Shown: positions 1 to 8,044 of the stretch, one piece after another
Numbering within the stretch: position 1 is the first letter of the stretch
How the letters are laid out: each line of letters starts with the position of its first letter
Source of the DNA: Peteryoungia ipomoeae
Lineage (GTDB): Bacteria; Pseudomonadota; Alphaproteobacteria; Rhizobiales; Rhizobiaceae
Length of the DNA: 64,000 bases
Assembly: GCF_004912165.1 (NCBI RefSeq)
Contig: NZ_STGV01000001.1
Location: 868,001 to 932,000 of the forward strand
Direction: 5' to 3'
Position numbers and translations under genes: made by a program
Notes under the pieces: generated by a model
Database searches by the model: none
The model's input: the letters and a program-made list of their open reading frames with translations, nothing else
What the model was told of the DNA's origin: nothing

Positions 1-1
1 C

Positions 2-520
2 TTCAGACTGGGGTTTGAAGACTACATTTGCCGACCCTTTCTGAGAGAAGAAGTCGCCACCCGCCTGCTCGGACTGATGGCCAGACGCTCATCAGGTGAC
101 GTGGCACCAACCCCGCCAAGCCCCGCCTCGCCGGCCGTTCCATCACACCAACACCTGGGACGCTACGAAAGCCTGGTCGCTGCGACCTGCACGTTTTTGC
201 AGCTCGATCTTTCCGCCCACCACAACCTCGATGAGCTTGCCCGGCAGGTCGGCACCAACAGGAACACGCTCGCCAAGGCCTTCAGGCAGGTGCTCGAGGC
301 CGGCGTTCACGAGTGGTTCCGCGAAACCCGCCTGAACCATGCGGCCGCTCTTCTCACCGAGACAGACCGACCGATCCAACAGATCGGCTTCGATGTCGGC
401 TTCGACAATGCGGCGAATTTCTCGACGGCCTTTCGTCTTCATCATGGCCATTCGCCCCGCGAATATCGCGAATTGGTGCGGAATCAAAAACTGACAGTGA
501 CTGTTTCAAAAGACGGGTAG
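2..520 (+). CDS. AraC-family transcriptional regulator, C-terminal part (5' end outside window)
   Basis: The reading frame is open from base 2 with no start needed, so the gene begins upstream of the window. The last ~100 residues form the two helix-turn-helix subdomains of AraC/XylS regulators: the first contains NRNTLAKAFRQ, the second GFDVGFDNAANFSTAF followed by the typical closing HHGHSPREYR. The ligand-binding N-terminal half is not visible, so the inducer cannot be guessed. The ATG at 77 is internal and not the real start. Confidence 0.85.
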   Translation, partial: FRLGFEDYICRPFLREEVATRLLGLMARRSSGDVAPTPPSPASPAVPSHQHLGRYESLVAATCTFLQLDLSAHHNLDELARQVGTNRNTLAKAFRQVLEAGVHEWFRETRLNHAAALLTETDRPIQQIGFDVGFDNAANFSTAFRLHHGHSPREYRELVRNQKLTVTVSKDG

Positions 521-678
521 CACGTTGACGAATACAATCATTGCGAGATCTCAAACAGAATTACTCGCGTCTTAACAAGAAGGCATTCCGTAACAGACTG
601 GCACATGCCCAGGCTCTGCGGCTGCCCGCGATTCCGCCGCGCCTTTCCCCTCAGAACTGGAAAGCTGCCGGCGGATAA

Positions 679-725
679 GGACGGCGAGCAGCACCACCCC
701 ACCCCCACCCGGCTGCTCGTCGTCC
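679..725. terminator. Hairpin between the AraC gene and the XRE gene
   Basis: A 14-bp stem (GGACGGCGAGCAGC against GCTGCTCGTCGTCC, one G-T pair) encloses a C-rich 19-nt loop. There is no T-run after it, so it could be a terminator-like or mRNA-stabilising hairpin. It lies 160 bp past the AraC stop codon. Confidence 0.4.
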
Positions 726-802
726 ACCCCAACACAAAGATAGTCTAGGCAACCCAGGGAGGGCGATGTTGCGCGCCCTTTCGCTTGACGACGAGGCGTT
801 TG

Positions 803-1180
803 ATGACAGAAGATCACACACGCGGACATCGGCTCCGCGAGGCAATGAAATCTCGGAATTTCAGCAAGACCTTGGCGCTGGCCACCGAACTCAATGTGTC
901 GGTGGCGGCAATTTCCCGCTGGCAGAATGGCGGACATGTTTCGCTGCAAAGCGCCTGCGACATCGCGCAACACCTCGACATCTCACTCGACTGGCTGCTG
1001 ATGGGCCGCGGTCACATCGATTGGCACCGGGAGGACAGACTGTCCGATGAAGAGCTTGGGCTGATCCTGCGCTATCGCGCGCTGCCCCACAGCCAGCGCT
1101 CGGTGGTGGGCGCGCTGACGGAGCAGCTTTCAAGCATTCAAGCGCAGCGCAACTCAGAAAAAACAATCAACCTCAGGTAA
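803..1180 (+). CDS. XRE/CI-type helix-turn-helix regulator
   Basis: A 125-residue protein. The N-terminal ~65 residues form a Cro/CI-type HTH (LREAMKSRNFSKTLALATEL, then NVSVAAISRWQNGG and DISLDWLLMG), the pattern of phage-repressor-like DNA-binding domains. The remainder is a short tail with no peptidase S24 domain. ATG 803 is preferred over the in-frame TTG at 785 because GAGG lies just upstream of it. Two unrecognised genes follow on the same strand, which makes them candidate targets. No other phage genes are near, so it is best described as a stand-alone regulator. Confidence 0.75.
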   Translation: MTEDHTRGHRLREAMKSRNFSKTLALATELNVSVAAISRWQNGGHVSLQSACDIAQHLDISLDWLLMGRGHIDWHREDRLSDEELGLILRYRALPHSQRSVVGALTEQLSSIQAQRNSEKTINLR

Positions 1181-1283
1181 ACAATCCAGAGTTGCGACCA
1201 TGCAACCAGGCAGGCACACTACAGCTCATGAGGAAGAAGCCGGGCCCTCATCAGAGTAACAATCGGCTGATGACAGCGAGGAT

Positions 1284-1958
1284 ATGACGATGTCTACAAC
1301 ACTCACAATCAATGTCAGAAACTATCAGGACGTCACGCAGGATTTCTATATTTTCCAGGAGCCTGCGATCTATTCGGGCGGCTCGAAGGTATACAGCAAT
1401 TCCTTGTATACCGAGCAGCTCGGAAACTACGACAAATACGGGGCCATCCTGACCTTCGAGGTCAACCTGCAGTTCTATGCCGGCATTCAGCAGGCGAACA
1501 CACCACCTGCAATCGGCCAGACATCGGGCTTTGAATCGGCCTGGCGCGCGGTCAATCTCACGCCCGCCTCCGGCAGCGCCGTGGACAACAGTGCCGAAGC
1601 CTCGATCGATCCGATCGGCATGCTTGCCACCACGTCGGATCCGAACGCCCAACCCGGATCGTTCCGGATTGTCACGCCTGAATTCTTCCCGCCTGCCGTC
1701 AACATCGGCAGCGCCGTCGAAACCAGGAATGGCGGAATCGTGCTGTCGAACTTTATCACCGCCAAGCCGCTGAACTTCACCGATTGCCAGCCGATCATCA
1801 AATACTACGTGCAGACGGGCGGCTATCGGGGCGGCACGGTGATGAACTTCACCCAGTCGAGCATCAATGCCGGCCTCTGCGACTTCACCGGCGGCGTCTC
1901 GGCAATCGACGTTTCCCTGCAGCCAAACGGCAGGTGGGATGTGACGGCCGTCGGCTGA
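1284..1958 (+). CDS. Hypothetical protein, unrecognised family
   Basis: A 224-residue protein without a signal peptide or membrane segment. It is rich in Asn, Ser, Thr, Gly and aromatic residues with alternating hydrophobic/polar stretches (TLTINVRNYQDVTQDFYIF, VQTGGYRGGTVMNFTQSSI), suggesting a mainly beta-strand fold. Codon use is normal for the region, so the gene is real. A second ATG at 1290 could be the start. It lies between an XRE regulator and a secreted protein of unknown function. No family is recognised. Confidence 0.7.
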   Translation: MTMSTTLTINVRNYQDVTQDFYIFQEPAIYSGGSKVYSNSLYTEQLGNYDKYGAILTFEVNLQFYAGIQQANTPPAIGQTSGFESAWRAVNLTPASGSAVDNSAEASIDPIGMLATTSDPNAQPGSFRIVTPEFFPPAVNIGSAVETRNGGIVLSNFITAKPLNFTDCQPIIKYYVQTGGYRGGTVMNFTQSSINAGLCDFTGGVSAIDVSLQPNGRWDVTAVG

Positions 1959-1997
1959 GGCCTGGCCACTCCGTGGCGACGCTTCTTTGAGACCAGC

Positions 1998-2027
1998 GCT
2001 CCGGCAGCCGTCACGGGCTGCCGGAGC
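1998..2027. terminator. Perfect 12-bp stem hairpin after the 1284 gene
   Basis: GCTCCGGCAGCC pairs perfectly with GGCTGCCGGAGC around a 6-nt loop, 39 bases past the stop codon. No T-tract follows, so it is only a probable terminator. Confidence 0.5.
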
Positions 2028-2190
2028 TCAGCTCGGCACGTCATGACCACAGGGCAAACGCACAAAGCTGGCCCACACACATCAAAGGCCGCGACCAGGA
2101 ACGACCACCACAAACTCCCAAGCAAGCAGCCATTATCCACCCCGCTGCCGGCGCAGCCGGTTCTAACGCCACACTCCTTGGAGAGCTTCA

Positions 2191-3177
2191 ATGCGAGTCA
2201 TAAAGTTGCAAAGCGGACCAATCGGCACGAGGCCACCCCTCGCCCGGTTGTTGAGCGCGGGCATTCTGTTCGCCGCATCCTTCTCGCCAGCCGAAGCCCA
2301 GACTTCGACATTCGACGGCAACTACTTGCCCTGCATATCCTACAACATCGCCGTGGCGCAGCTGGACGGAGCTCCGGTAAAACTGGCGCGGACGACGGAC
2401 AAGGCTGAGATCCTTCAAAATGAAGCCGCGATCTGTAGCCCCAAGATACAGGAGAGTGTCAACCGGCTGAACACGCTTGATCCGGCCAATCCGATGGCCT
2501 GCGTTCAGTATCCCTTTCCAAGCTCCACTCTGCAGGCGAAAGAAGAACCCCGAGCCATGATCGTGCCGCTCGCGGAAGCGATCAGCCAGGGCGGCCAATT
2601 GTCCCGGTTCTACATTTTGAACAGGATCGAGGATGAGAGTCCTTACTGGATTGCGGCAGTCAATGCGCCTCAAAGCCAATCGCTCAATCTCGACGTTGTC
2701 GACGGCACGGCGATTTGCACCGGCCAGGCATTGGCCGCCGCGGGCACGCATCGTCAAACAGACACGGATCTTTCTATGGGCACGCAGGTCTATGCGGGCA
2801 CACATCGCGCGTCCTACGCACAGGTCGCGCTATGGGATGCAGAGTTTCGGACATCCTATCCGACCGGGAATGCGCTCCCCTGGTTTGGGGGCCGCGGTGT
2901 CGTCGTGCAAGTGGCCAACAACAAGGACATTCGCATCATGGTTTCGCTCAACGAGAGCCCATCGCCGCCGCAAGGGGCGCCGCGCCTTCCGATACGCCTG
3001 ATCACCGTGGGCAACAGCGGCGTCAATGTTGGCAACGTCCCCATGGCAGATACTGCCAGAATTCCGATGAACGCCGGCCAATACCGCGTGGACATCGTGC
3101 AAAATGGTGCCGCCCCCTCGGATAGCACCGAGGTGCATTTTATCCTCAGCCCCTCTTCGAGCGCCACCGGCAATTGA
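2191..3177 (+). CDS. Secreted hypothetical protein
   Basis: A 328-residue protein with an N-terminal signal peptide: basic start, hydrophobic stretch LLSAGILFAASF, and a likely cleavage after AEA at residue ~36. The mature part has several cysteines and no recognised domain; it looks beta-rich. GGAG lies a few bases before the ATG. It follows the 1284 gene on the same strand after a 232-bp gap holding a strong hairpin, so it probably has its own promoter. No family is recognised; an exported or periplasmic role is inferred only from the signal peptide. Confidence 0.7.
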   Translation: MRVIKLQSGPIGTRPPLARLLSAGILFAASFSPAEAQTSTFDGNYLPCISYNIAVAQLDGAPVKLARTTDKAEILQNEAAICSPKIQESVNRLNTLDPANPMACVQYPFPSSTLQAKEEPRAMIVPLAEAISQGGQLSRFYILNRIEDESPYWIAAVNAPQSQSLNLDVVDGTAICTGQALAAAGTHRQTDTDLSMGTQVYAGTHRASYAQVALWDAEFRTSYPTGNALPWFGGRGVVVQVANNKDIRIMVSLNESPSPPQGAPRLPIRLITVGNSGVNVGNVPMADTARIPMNAGQYRVDIVQNGAAPSDSTEVHFILSPSSSATGN

Positions 3178-3205
3178 GTATGAAGACTGCAAGGGTCCGG
3201 GTGCG

Positions 3206-3237
3206 GTGACAGGCACGGTACAAGCCATGCCTGTCAC
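3206..3237. terminator. Bidirectional terminator-like hairpin between convergent genes
   Basis: GTGACAGGCA pairs with TGCCTGTCAC around a 12-nt loop in the 70-bp gap between the + gene ending at 3177 and the - gene ending at 3248. Confidence 0.55.
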
Positions 3238-3247
3238 GATCCGGCTC

Positions 3248-3571
3248 TCAATTGCCGATCGTATACGTGCCGACCTCGCAGAAATCGACTTTGTCGCGGA
3301 TGTCGTAATAGCTGTCCGTCTCGAACACGGCGCGAATGCGATAGACGCAGCTGTCCGTTCCGTCATTGATCGTCAGCGCCCGCGACTTGCCGGCATAAAG
3401 CCCCTTCTTCTTCAGAAGATCGACGCTCTTGCCGCCGCCTTCCGGCGAGACGAAGAACTGGACAATCATGTTTTCACTGCCGTTCTCCAGCGTGAAATCG
3501 AGGCTTTCGGCGGCGGCGGGAAAAGCCGGCACAAGAGAGGCCAGAAGAAAAAGCGAAAGTTTCGTGCGCAT
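3248..3571 (-). CDS. Small secreted hypothetical protein
   Basis: A 107-residue protein with a clear signal peptide (MRTKLSLFLLASLVPAFPAAA, cleavage near AAA-ES). The mature ~86 residues contain two cysteines that could form a disulfide, and read as one beta-rich domain (LDFTLENGSENMIVQFFVS). The start at 3571 is chosen because it opens the signal peptide and has GGAG 8 bases upstream; the longer open frame to 3667 has a non-secretory start. Function unknown, probably periplasmic. Confidence 0.75.
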   Translation of the reverse strand: MRTKLSLFLLASLVPAFPAAAESLDFTLENGSENMIVQFFVSPEGGGKSVDLLKKKGLYAGKSRALTINDGTDSCVYRIRAVFETDSYYDIRDKVDFCEVGTYTIGN

Positions 3572-3750
3572 GGACCAAGCTCCGGGATGTGAACCCGCAT
3601 AGCCTCTAGCGCGACCCGATTTCAGCGCAAGCAGCGCGAACGGCCATATTCGGGCACATCGCCCCATCGGCCAAGATCGGCACAGAAATGGCCGCTCGAC
3701 CTGACGTCAGGCGGATCATGCCACTCTGTTCTGTGAAATTCGGGGAATTT

Positions 3751-3824
3751 TGGAGGCCTCGCCCGGAATTGAACCGGGGTACAAGGATTTGCAGTCCTCT
3801 GCGTCACCACTCCGCCACGAGGCC
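3751..3824 (-). tRNA. tRNA-Cys (GCA)
   Basis: A 74-nt cloverleaf on the minus strand including an encoded CCA end (read as TGG at 3751). The acceptor stem is GGCCTCG/CGAGGCC, the anticodon loop is CTGCAAA with anticodon GCA, and the T-arm contains GGTTCAATTCC. Confidence 0.95.
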
Positions 3825-3962
3825 ATCCGAGAAGTAAAGTGCGTGTGGTTGCGGTCGTTTAGAACCATCCCAGACAAACCGCAAGAGGGTTTTTCAAAAT
3901 CCCGCGCATTTGTCCCGAATGTTGCCGTCGGGCCAGGTGAACCCAGCCCGCCGGAGGTTCGA

Positions 3963-4220
3963 TCAGGCGACAGCCTGGCACGGCGTGTCGCGCCCAAGCC
4001 GCTGTGTGGCCGCCATGATCTTTGCCGCATCGGTCAGAAGGTCGATATCCGTCATGCCGGCCGAATAAAGCCGGATCACCGCTTTGCCGACACGTTCACG
4101 ATCCTCCGTGGCGCGCGGCTCCGGCTGTGCGATGCAGATGCCGTCGAGCGCATCTGTGATGACACGCAGATCCGCCGGGCTAAGGATCAATGCTCCTATG
4201 GAGTGATAATCTTCGGTCAT
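3963..4220 (-). CDS. Small conserved-type hypothetical protein
   Basis: An 85-residue acidic protein starting MTEDYHSIGALIL. It looks soluble and helical, with no signal peptide or recognised motif. The start at 4220 is preferred to the in-frame ATG at 4232, which adds only four residues. Amino-acid composition and codon use look coding. It lies between tRNA-Cys and a small membrane protein gene on the same strand. Function unknown. Confidence 0.6.
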   Translation of the reverse strand: MTEDYHSIGALILSPADLRVITDALDGICIAQPEPRATEDRERVGKAVIRLYSAGMTDIDLLTDAAKIMAATQRLGRDTPCQAVA

Positions 4221-4332
4221 GGGCCCTCGCAATCATCGGCGCGTCCCTTGGCAGAGTGCCAAATCCCCGATCACCCGAATCATAGCCGCTTCAGCAAAAG
4301 CTGGCATTTGCATTTGACACGTCGATGGAACT

Positions 4333-4650
4333 TTAATCGACCGGCCTCTCGCTCTGCCCTGGCTCAGATGGTGTCTGCCGCTCGGGTCGCGTGCCGTTCT
4401 TGCGCCGGCTCCACCAGACGGTCGCGCGTCGCCTCCGCTTCCTGACACCCGGCAGATCGTGCGAGAGGACGAGCAAGCCGACCGGCACCATCCAGAAACC
4501 GAGAATCGGCAGGAAGCCCAAAGCACCACCGCCGATGAAGGCAGATCCGACGACAATGCGCCCTGCCCGCGATTTCGGCACGGGGATTTCCAGCGCGCCG
4601 AGCTTCAATCGGCCACGCACATGATCCAAGCGATAGAACGCACTCGACAC
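4333..4650 (-). CDS. Small membrane protein, hypothetical
   Basis: A 105-residue protein. Residues ~31-62 form a hydrophobic hairpin rich in glycine (IVVGSAFIGGGALGFLPILG, then FWMVPVGLLVLS), followed by a strongly basic run VRKRRRR and a polar, disordered-looking tail. The positive-inside pattern suggests two short membrane segments with a cytoplasmic tail. No named domain is recognised with certainty. Confidence 0.65.
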   Translation of the reverse strand: MSSAFYRLDHVRGRLKLGALEIPVPKSRAGRIVVGSAFIGGGALGFLPILGFWMVPVGLLVLSHDLPGVRKRRRRATVWWSRRKNGTRPERQTPSEPGQSERPVD

Positions 4651-4757
4651 CGGTCAAAATCTCCTGAATTCCAGCCCTTTTGCGGGGGTAACGCATCTGA
4701 GGGAGGTGGTGATCCACCGAAATAAAACAAGATCGCGGCATTTTTTTTGAAAAACCG

Positions 4758-4787
4758 CTTGGCAAATGGAACGAGCATCAGTATTAC
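4758..4787 (+). promoter_or_regulatory. Possible promoter of tRNA-Asn
   Basis: CTTGGC and TATTAC are separated by 18 bases, and the tRNA begins 27 bases further on. The -35 resembles the alphaproteobacterial CTTGAC form; the -10 is a weak match. Confidence 0.35.
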
Positions 4788-4814
4788 CCCGCTCACACCG
4801 CCGCAAGCGGTTGT

Positions 4815-4889
4815 TCCCTGGTAGCTCAGCGGTAGAGCATTCGACTGTTAATCGACAGGTCGCCGGTTCGAATCCGGCCCGGGGAGCCA
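4815..4889 (+). tRNA. tRNA-Asn (GTT)
   Basis: A 75-nt cloverleaf with encoded CCA. The acceptor stem is TCCCTGG/CCGGGGA (one T-G pair), the anticodon loop CTGTTAA gives anticodon GTT, and the T-arm is GGTTCGAATCC. Confidence 0.95.
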
Positions 4890-4898
4890 TCTCATTCC

Positions 4899-4933
4899 AA
4901 AAGGCCCGCGCTTTTCAGCTGCGGGCCTTTTTC
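4899..4933 (+). terminator. Rho-independent terminator of tRNA-Asn
   Basis: AAAGGCCCGC and GCGGGCCTTT form the stem, followed by a run of T; it begins 10 bases after the tRNA 3' end. Confidence 0.85.
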
Positions 4934-5064
4934 GTTTCTGACGCATACCCGAAACCGTGCCGATTTGGTGCATCCGGTTGTGATAAACACCCCTCAGGAA
5001 ACCCCCTCTTCACCTTTGCCTGTTAGGTCAGCTTGTGATGATCGCAGGAGAAGGAGATCGGCTG

Positions 5065-5292
5065 ATGTGGCTGCAGCTGCACGATGGGGATGGTTTTCCC
5101 TTTTTCGTCAACATGAACAATGTCGTGGATTTTCGGTGGTATGAGCGCGAAGGCTATACCTGCCTTTTGACCACGGCACCGGTTGCCGAAAAGCTGCACC
5201 GTCTCTTCGTGCGGGAAAGTGCCGAGCAGATCATGGCCATGATGCGCGCCGAGGAAGCCCGTCTTGCCGGTCGAACCCGGACGGCTGCGTGA
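5065..5292 (+). CDS. Small hypothetical protein
   Basis: A 75-residue protein beginning MWLQLHDGDGFPFFVNMNNV. The start at 5065 is preferred to ATG 5035 because AAGGAG precedes it at good spacing and the N-terminus looks folded from there. The pattern of hydrophobic strands followed by a C-terminal helix (RESAEQIMAMMRAEEARL) suggests a small soluble alpha/beta protein. It has no signal peptide or known motif. It lies just upstream of the photolyase gene, 116 bp away. Confidence 0.65.
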   Translation: MWLQLHDGDGFPFFVNMNNVVDFRWYEREGYTCLLTTAPVAEKLHRLFVRESAEQIMAMMRAEEARLAGRTRTAA

Positions 5293-5408
5293 TTCCAGGA
5301 TAAGCGTGGCGGTTTTGCGCAAAACTGGCAGTGCGATGATCCTCAGGCCGTCTCTCTGCGTACCGCAAGATGAAACGCATTTTGTCTTGCCCCGCAGGTT
5401 TGAAATTC

Positions 5409-6863
5409 ATGTCCGCTTCGAAGCCCTCCCCTAAACGCGCCATCCTCTGGTTTCGCAAGGACTTGCGCCTCGCCGACAACGCCGCCTTGGCAACCGCCCT
5501 TGATGAGGGCTTCGAGATCATACCGCTTTACATACGCGAGCCTGACAAGGATGAGACGGGGCCGCTAGGGGCTGCCCAGGCATGGTGGCTGCACCACTCG
5601 CTGAAGGCACTGGCTGAAAGCCTGGAGAAGAAAGGCACTCGGCTGACCCTGAGGTCAGGTTCCGCCGCCTCCGTCCTTCATGATCTGATTGCTGAAACGA
5701 AGGCATCGGCTGTTTTCTGGAACCGGCGATATGATCCGCCGGGAATCGCCATCGACAAGGCGCTGAAGGCGAAGCTTTCCGACGACGGCATCGAAGTCCG
5801 CAGCTTTGCCGGTCAGATCCTGCATGAGCCCAGCAAACTCATGACGAATGCCGGTGGCAATTTCCGCGTCTACACCCCCTTCTGGAAGGCACTGGACGGC
5901 GCTGGCGAGCCGCCCGAACCGATCCCTGCCCCTAAGGCGCTTCCCACCCTCGATTCCTGGCCAGAGACCGAAGCGCTCTCAGACTGGCAGATGCTGCCCA
6001 CCAGACCGAACTGGGCGAAGGGATTTGAGAGCGAATGGCAGCCCGGCGAGGCGGGCGCCCATAAACGGCTCGCAGCCTTCGTCAAGACCGGCCTCAAGGG
6101 CTATCGCACCCGTCGCGATTTCCCCGGGGAAGCCCATGTGTCCATGCTCTCGCCGCATCTGGCGCTCGGCGAAATCTCGCCCGCCGCCGTCTGGGACGCG
6201 ACGCGGGACCTGCCCGACGACTATTCGACTGAAGACTACATCCATTTCCGCAAGGAACTCGTCTGGCGCGATTTTTCCTATCACCTGCTCTTTCACTTCC
6301 CCGAACTGGCACGCAAAAACTGGAACGCGAAGTTCGATGGCTTCCCGTGGGAACATGCGCCCGAGAAACTGAAGGCATGGCAGAAGGGCCAGACCGGCTA
6401 CCCGATCGTCGATGCCGGCATGCGCCAGCTCTGGCAGACCGGCTTCATGCACAACCGCGTCCGCATGATCGTCGCATCCTTCCTGATCAAGGACCTGTTG
6501 ATCGACTGGCGCGAAGGCGAGCGCTGGTTCCGCGACACGCTCGTCGATGCCGACCCGGCGTCCAATGCCGCGAGCTGGCAATGGGTCGCCGGCTCCGGCG
6601 CGGATGCCTCGCCCTTCTTCCGCATCTTCAACCCGATCACCCAGGGCGAGAAATTCGACCCGGAAGGCGTTTATGTCCGCCGCTTCGTGCCGGAGCTGAA
6701 GGCCATGCCGGCCAAATTCATCCACCGCCCCTTCGATGCACCGCTGCTGGTGTTGAAAGAAGCGGGCGTGAGCCTTGGAAAGACCTATCCCAAGCCGATT
6801 GTCGATCACGGCAAGGCACGGGATGTCGCGATGGCGGCATTTCAGGGGTTGAAGGTGGAGTGA
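5409..6863 (+). CDS. phrB: Deoxyribodipyrimidine photo-lyase
   Basis: About 484 residues, the usual length for class I CPD photolyases. It uses FAD and blue light to split UV-induced pyrimidine dimers. The N-terminal alpha/beta antenna domain starts AILWFRKDLRLADNAAL; the C-terminal FAD-binding domain carries the conserved WRDFSYHLLFHFPEL, WQKGQTGYPIVDAGMRQL, TGFMHNRVRM and the DPASNAASWQWVAGSG block. The start at 5409 fits the family length and places the antenna domain near the N-terminus; ATG 5370 would add 13 residues. No obvious SOS box is seen upstream. Confidence 0.95.
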   Translation: MSASKPSPKRAILWFRKDLRLADNAALATALDEGFEIIPLYIREPDKDETGPLGAAQAWWLHHSLKALAESLEKKGTRLTLRSGSAASVLHDLIAETKASAVFWNRRYDPPGIAIDKALKAKLSDDGIEVRSFAGQILHEPSKLMTNAGGNFRVYTPFWKALDGAGEPPEPIPAPKALPTLDSWPETEALSDWQMLPTRPNWAKGFESEWQPGEAGAHKRLAAFVKTGLKGYRTRRDFPGEAHVSMLSPHLALGEISPAAVWDATRDLPDDYSTEDYIHFRKELVWRDFSYHLLFHFPELARKNWNAKFDGFPWEHAPEKLKAWQKGQTGYPIVDAGMRQLWQTGFMHNRVRMIVASFLIKDLLIDWREGERWFRDTLVDADPASNAASWQWVAGSGADASPFFRIFNPITQGEKFDPEGVYVRRFVPELKAMPAKFIHRPFDAPLLVLKEAGVSLGKTYPKPIVDHGKARDVAMAAFQGLKVE

Positions 6864-7049
6864 GACGGCGGGCTCTGCGCGCCAAACTCTCTGCATCTGC
6901 TCAAAATGCCCCTCCGACTCAATCTATTGAAAAGCCACCGTGAGAAACTCTGCTGGAGAAGGGAATGTCGGTCGAAACCGCCTCGACATTCCAGCCAATC
7001 ACCGCCCCTTCAGCGACCGCGGCATCCTTCCGAACAAGCAGACCGCAGC

Positions 7050-7667
7050 TCAATACCCCGGCGACACCGGTGCGCCCGGATTGCGTCTGAATGCCTCGAT
7101 ATCCCGTTCAACGGCATAGAGGTCGAATTCCAGATCGGCGATCTCGCGCTCGGCGCGCCGGATATCACGGTCGAGCCGGTCGATCTCATCACGCAGCGCC
7201 CGGCGCTGATTGTTGTCCTGCGTCTTCTTGATGGCATCGTAGTTGCGGTCGGCCTGCATGTCCTTGAACGAGACATCGCTCCTTAGCGAACTGATCCGCG
7301 AGCGGATGCGGTACGCCTGCTGGCCAAGACCATAGCCACGCAGGAAGCCGGCGCTCGTCTCGGGTGGGCAGACATTGTAATAGGCGTCGCCCGCCTCGCC
7401 GCGGCTCAATCCGTTGAGCGGGGTGCAATAGCGGGGCAGCCCCAGTTGATAGCCCTCATACCAGCGGGTCTGATCGGGTACGACATTGATCCGGGCGCAG
7501 GATTTGACATGTGCCGCAAAGCGGTCCTGGGGATCTTTACCGGACGCGCCATCCTCCTGGCCGATCACCGACCAGTCGGCGGCGGCACATTCTTCCTTCG
7601 AGAGGGAGTTGCAGGATGTAAGCGCGGCCATGGCGATGCCGGCCGCTGCCCAAAGATATAAACGCAT
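7050..7667 (-). CDS. DUF2799-type lipoprotein
   Basis: A 205-residue lipoprotein. The signal ends in the lipobox LTSC (AAALTSC-like, Cys ~19), after which the Cys is expected to be lipidated. The mature part begins SLSKEECAAADWSVIGQEDG, the pattern of DUF2799 proteins, with repeated GxxxG-like blocks (WYEGYQLGL, GFLRGYGLGQQAYR). The C-terminal ~70 residues are a charged coiled coil (DEIDRLDRDIRRAEREIADL). GGGGG precedes the ATG at 7667. Location is inferred as the outer membrane or periplasmic face; function is unknown. Confidence 0.8.
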   Translation of the reverse strand: MRLYLWAAAGIAMAALTSCNSLSKEECAAADWSVIGQEDGASGKDPQDRFAAHVKSCARINVVPDQTRWYEGYQLGLPRYCTPLNGLSRGEAGDAYYNVCPPETSAGFLRGYGLGQQAYRIRSRISSLRSDVSFKDMQADRNYDAIKKTQDNNQRRALRDEIDRLDRDIRRAEREIADLEFDLYAVERDIEAFRRNPGAPVSPGY

Positions 7668-8044
7668 GGTGACCCCCGAATTGACCTCAAGCCTTGGCGG
7701 CAACCCTAGCGGGTCATGGCCGCCGCTCCAAGCGCTCCAAGCACCTCCTCAACAGGCAGACCTGCTTCGCTGGGTATTGCTCCCTAAATTGGTCCCTGGC
7801 AGCGCGTCGTCTGGCCTTGTGGACGTCGGGTCCGATGAAGAGGCAGATGGTTTTTCCCGCTCTCTCGCTCCCGGCGAAATGCCATTCCTTGCCTTCTTTC
7901 GTCCGCGCGCCGAAAAGACCAGTTCACACGTCGCGGCCCCGCCCCCGGAATTTCTTGCCCGTTCAGAGAAAATCTCGCGGCCTGGTGGTTTTCTTCCCCG
8001 CGCATATGGTTCTAGTGTCCGCGTCAGGCGAAAAGGCAGACAAC
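7668..8044. other. Intergenic region between the DUF2799 gene and cysK
   Basis: 377 bp between divergent genes. The frame of cysK is open upstream through most of it, but the translation is low-complexity and Arg/Ser/Pro rich without family similarity, so it is judged non-coding. The cysK promoter must lie here; no convincing -35/-10 pair or operator was picked out. Confidence 0.5.

Noticed and set aside
803-3177. Prophage or integrated element around the CI-like regulator
   Set aside because: No integrase, structural phage gene or attachment-site repeat is present, and base composition is not clearly different.
4766-5026. Open frame running through tRNA-Asn and its terminator
   Set aside because: It overlaps a perfect tRNA gene and terminator and has no coding character.
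7694-8044. N-terminal extension of CysK by 117 residues
   Set aside because: The added sequence is low-complexity and unlike any CysK; the conserved protein begins at ATG 8045.
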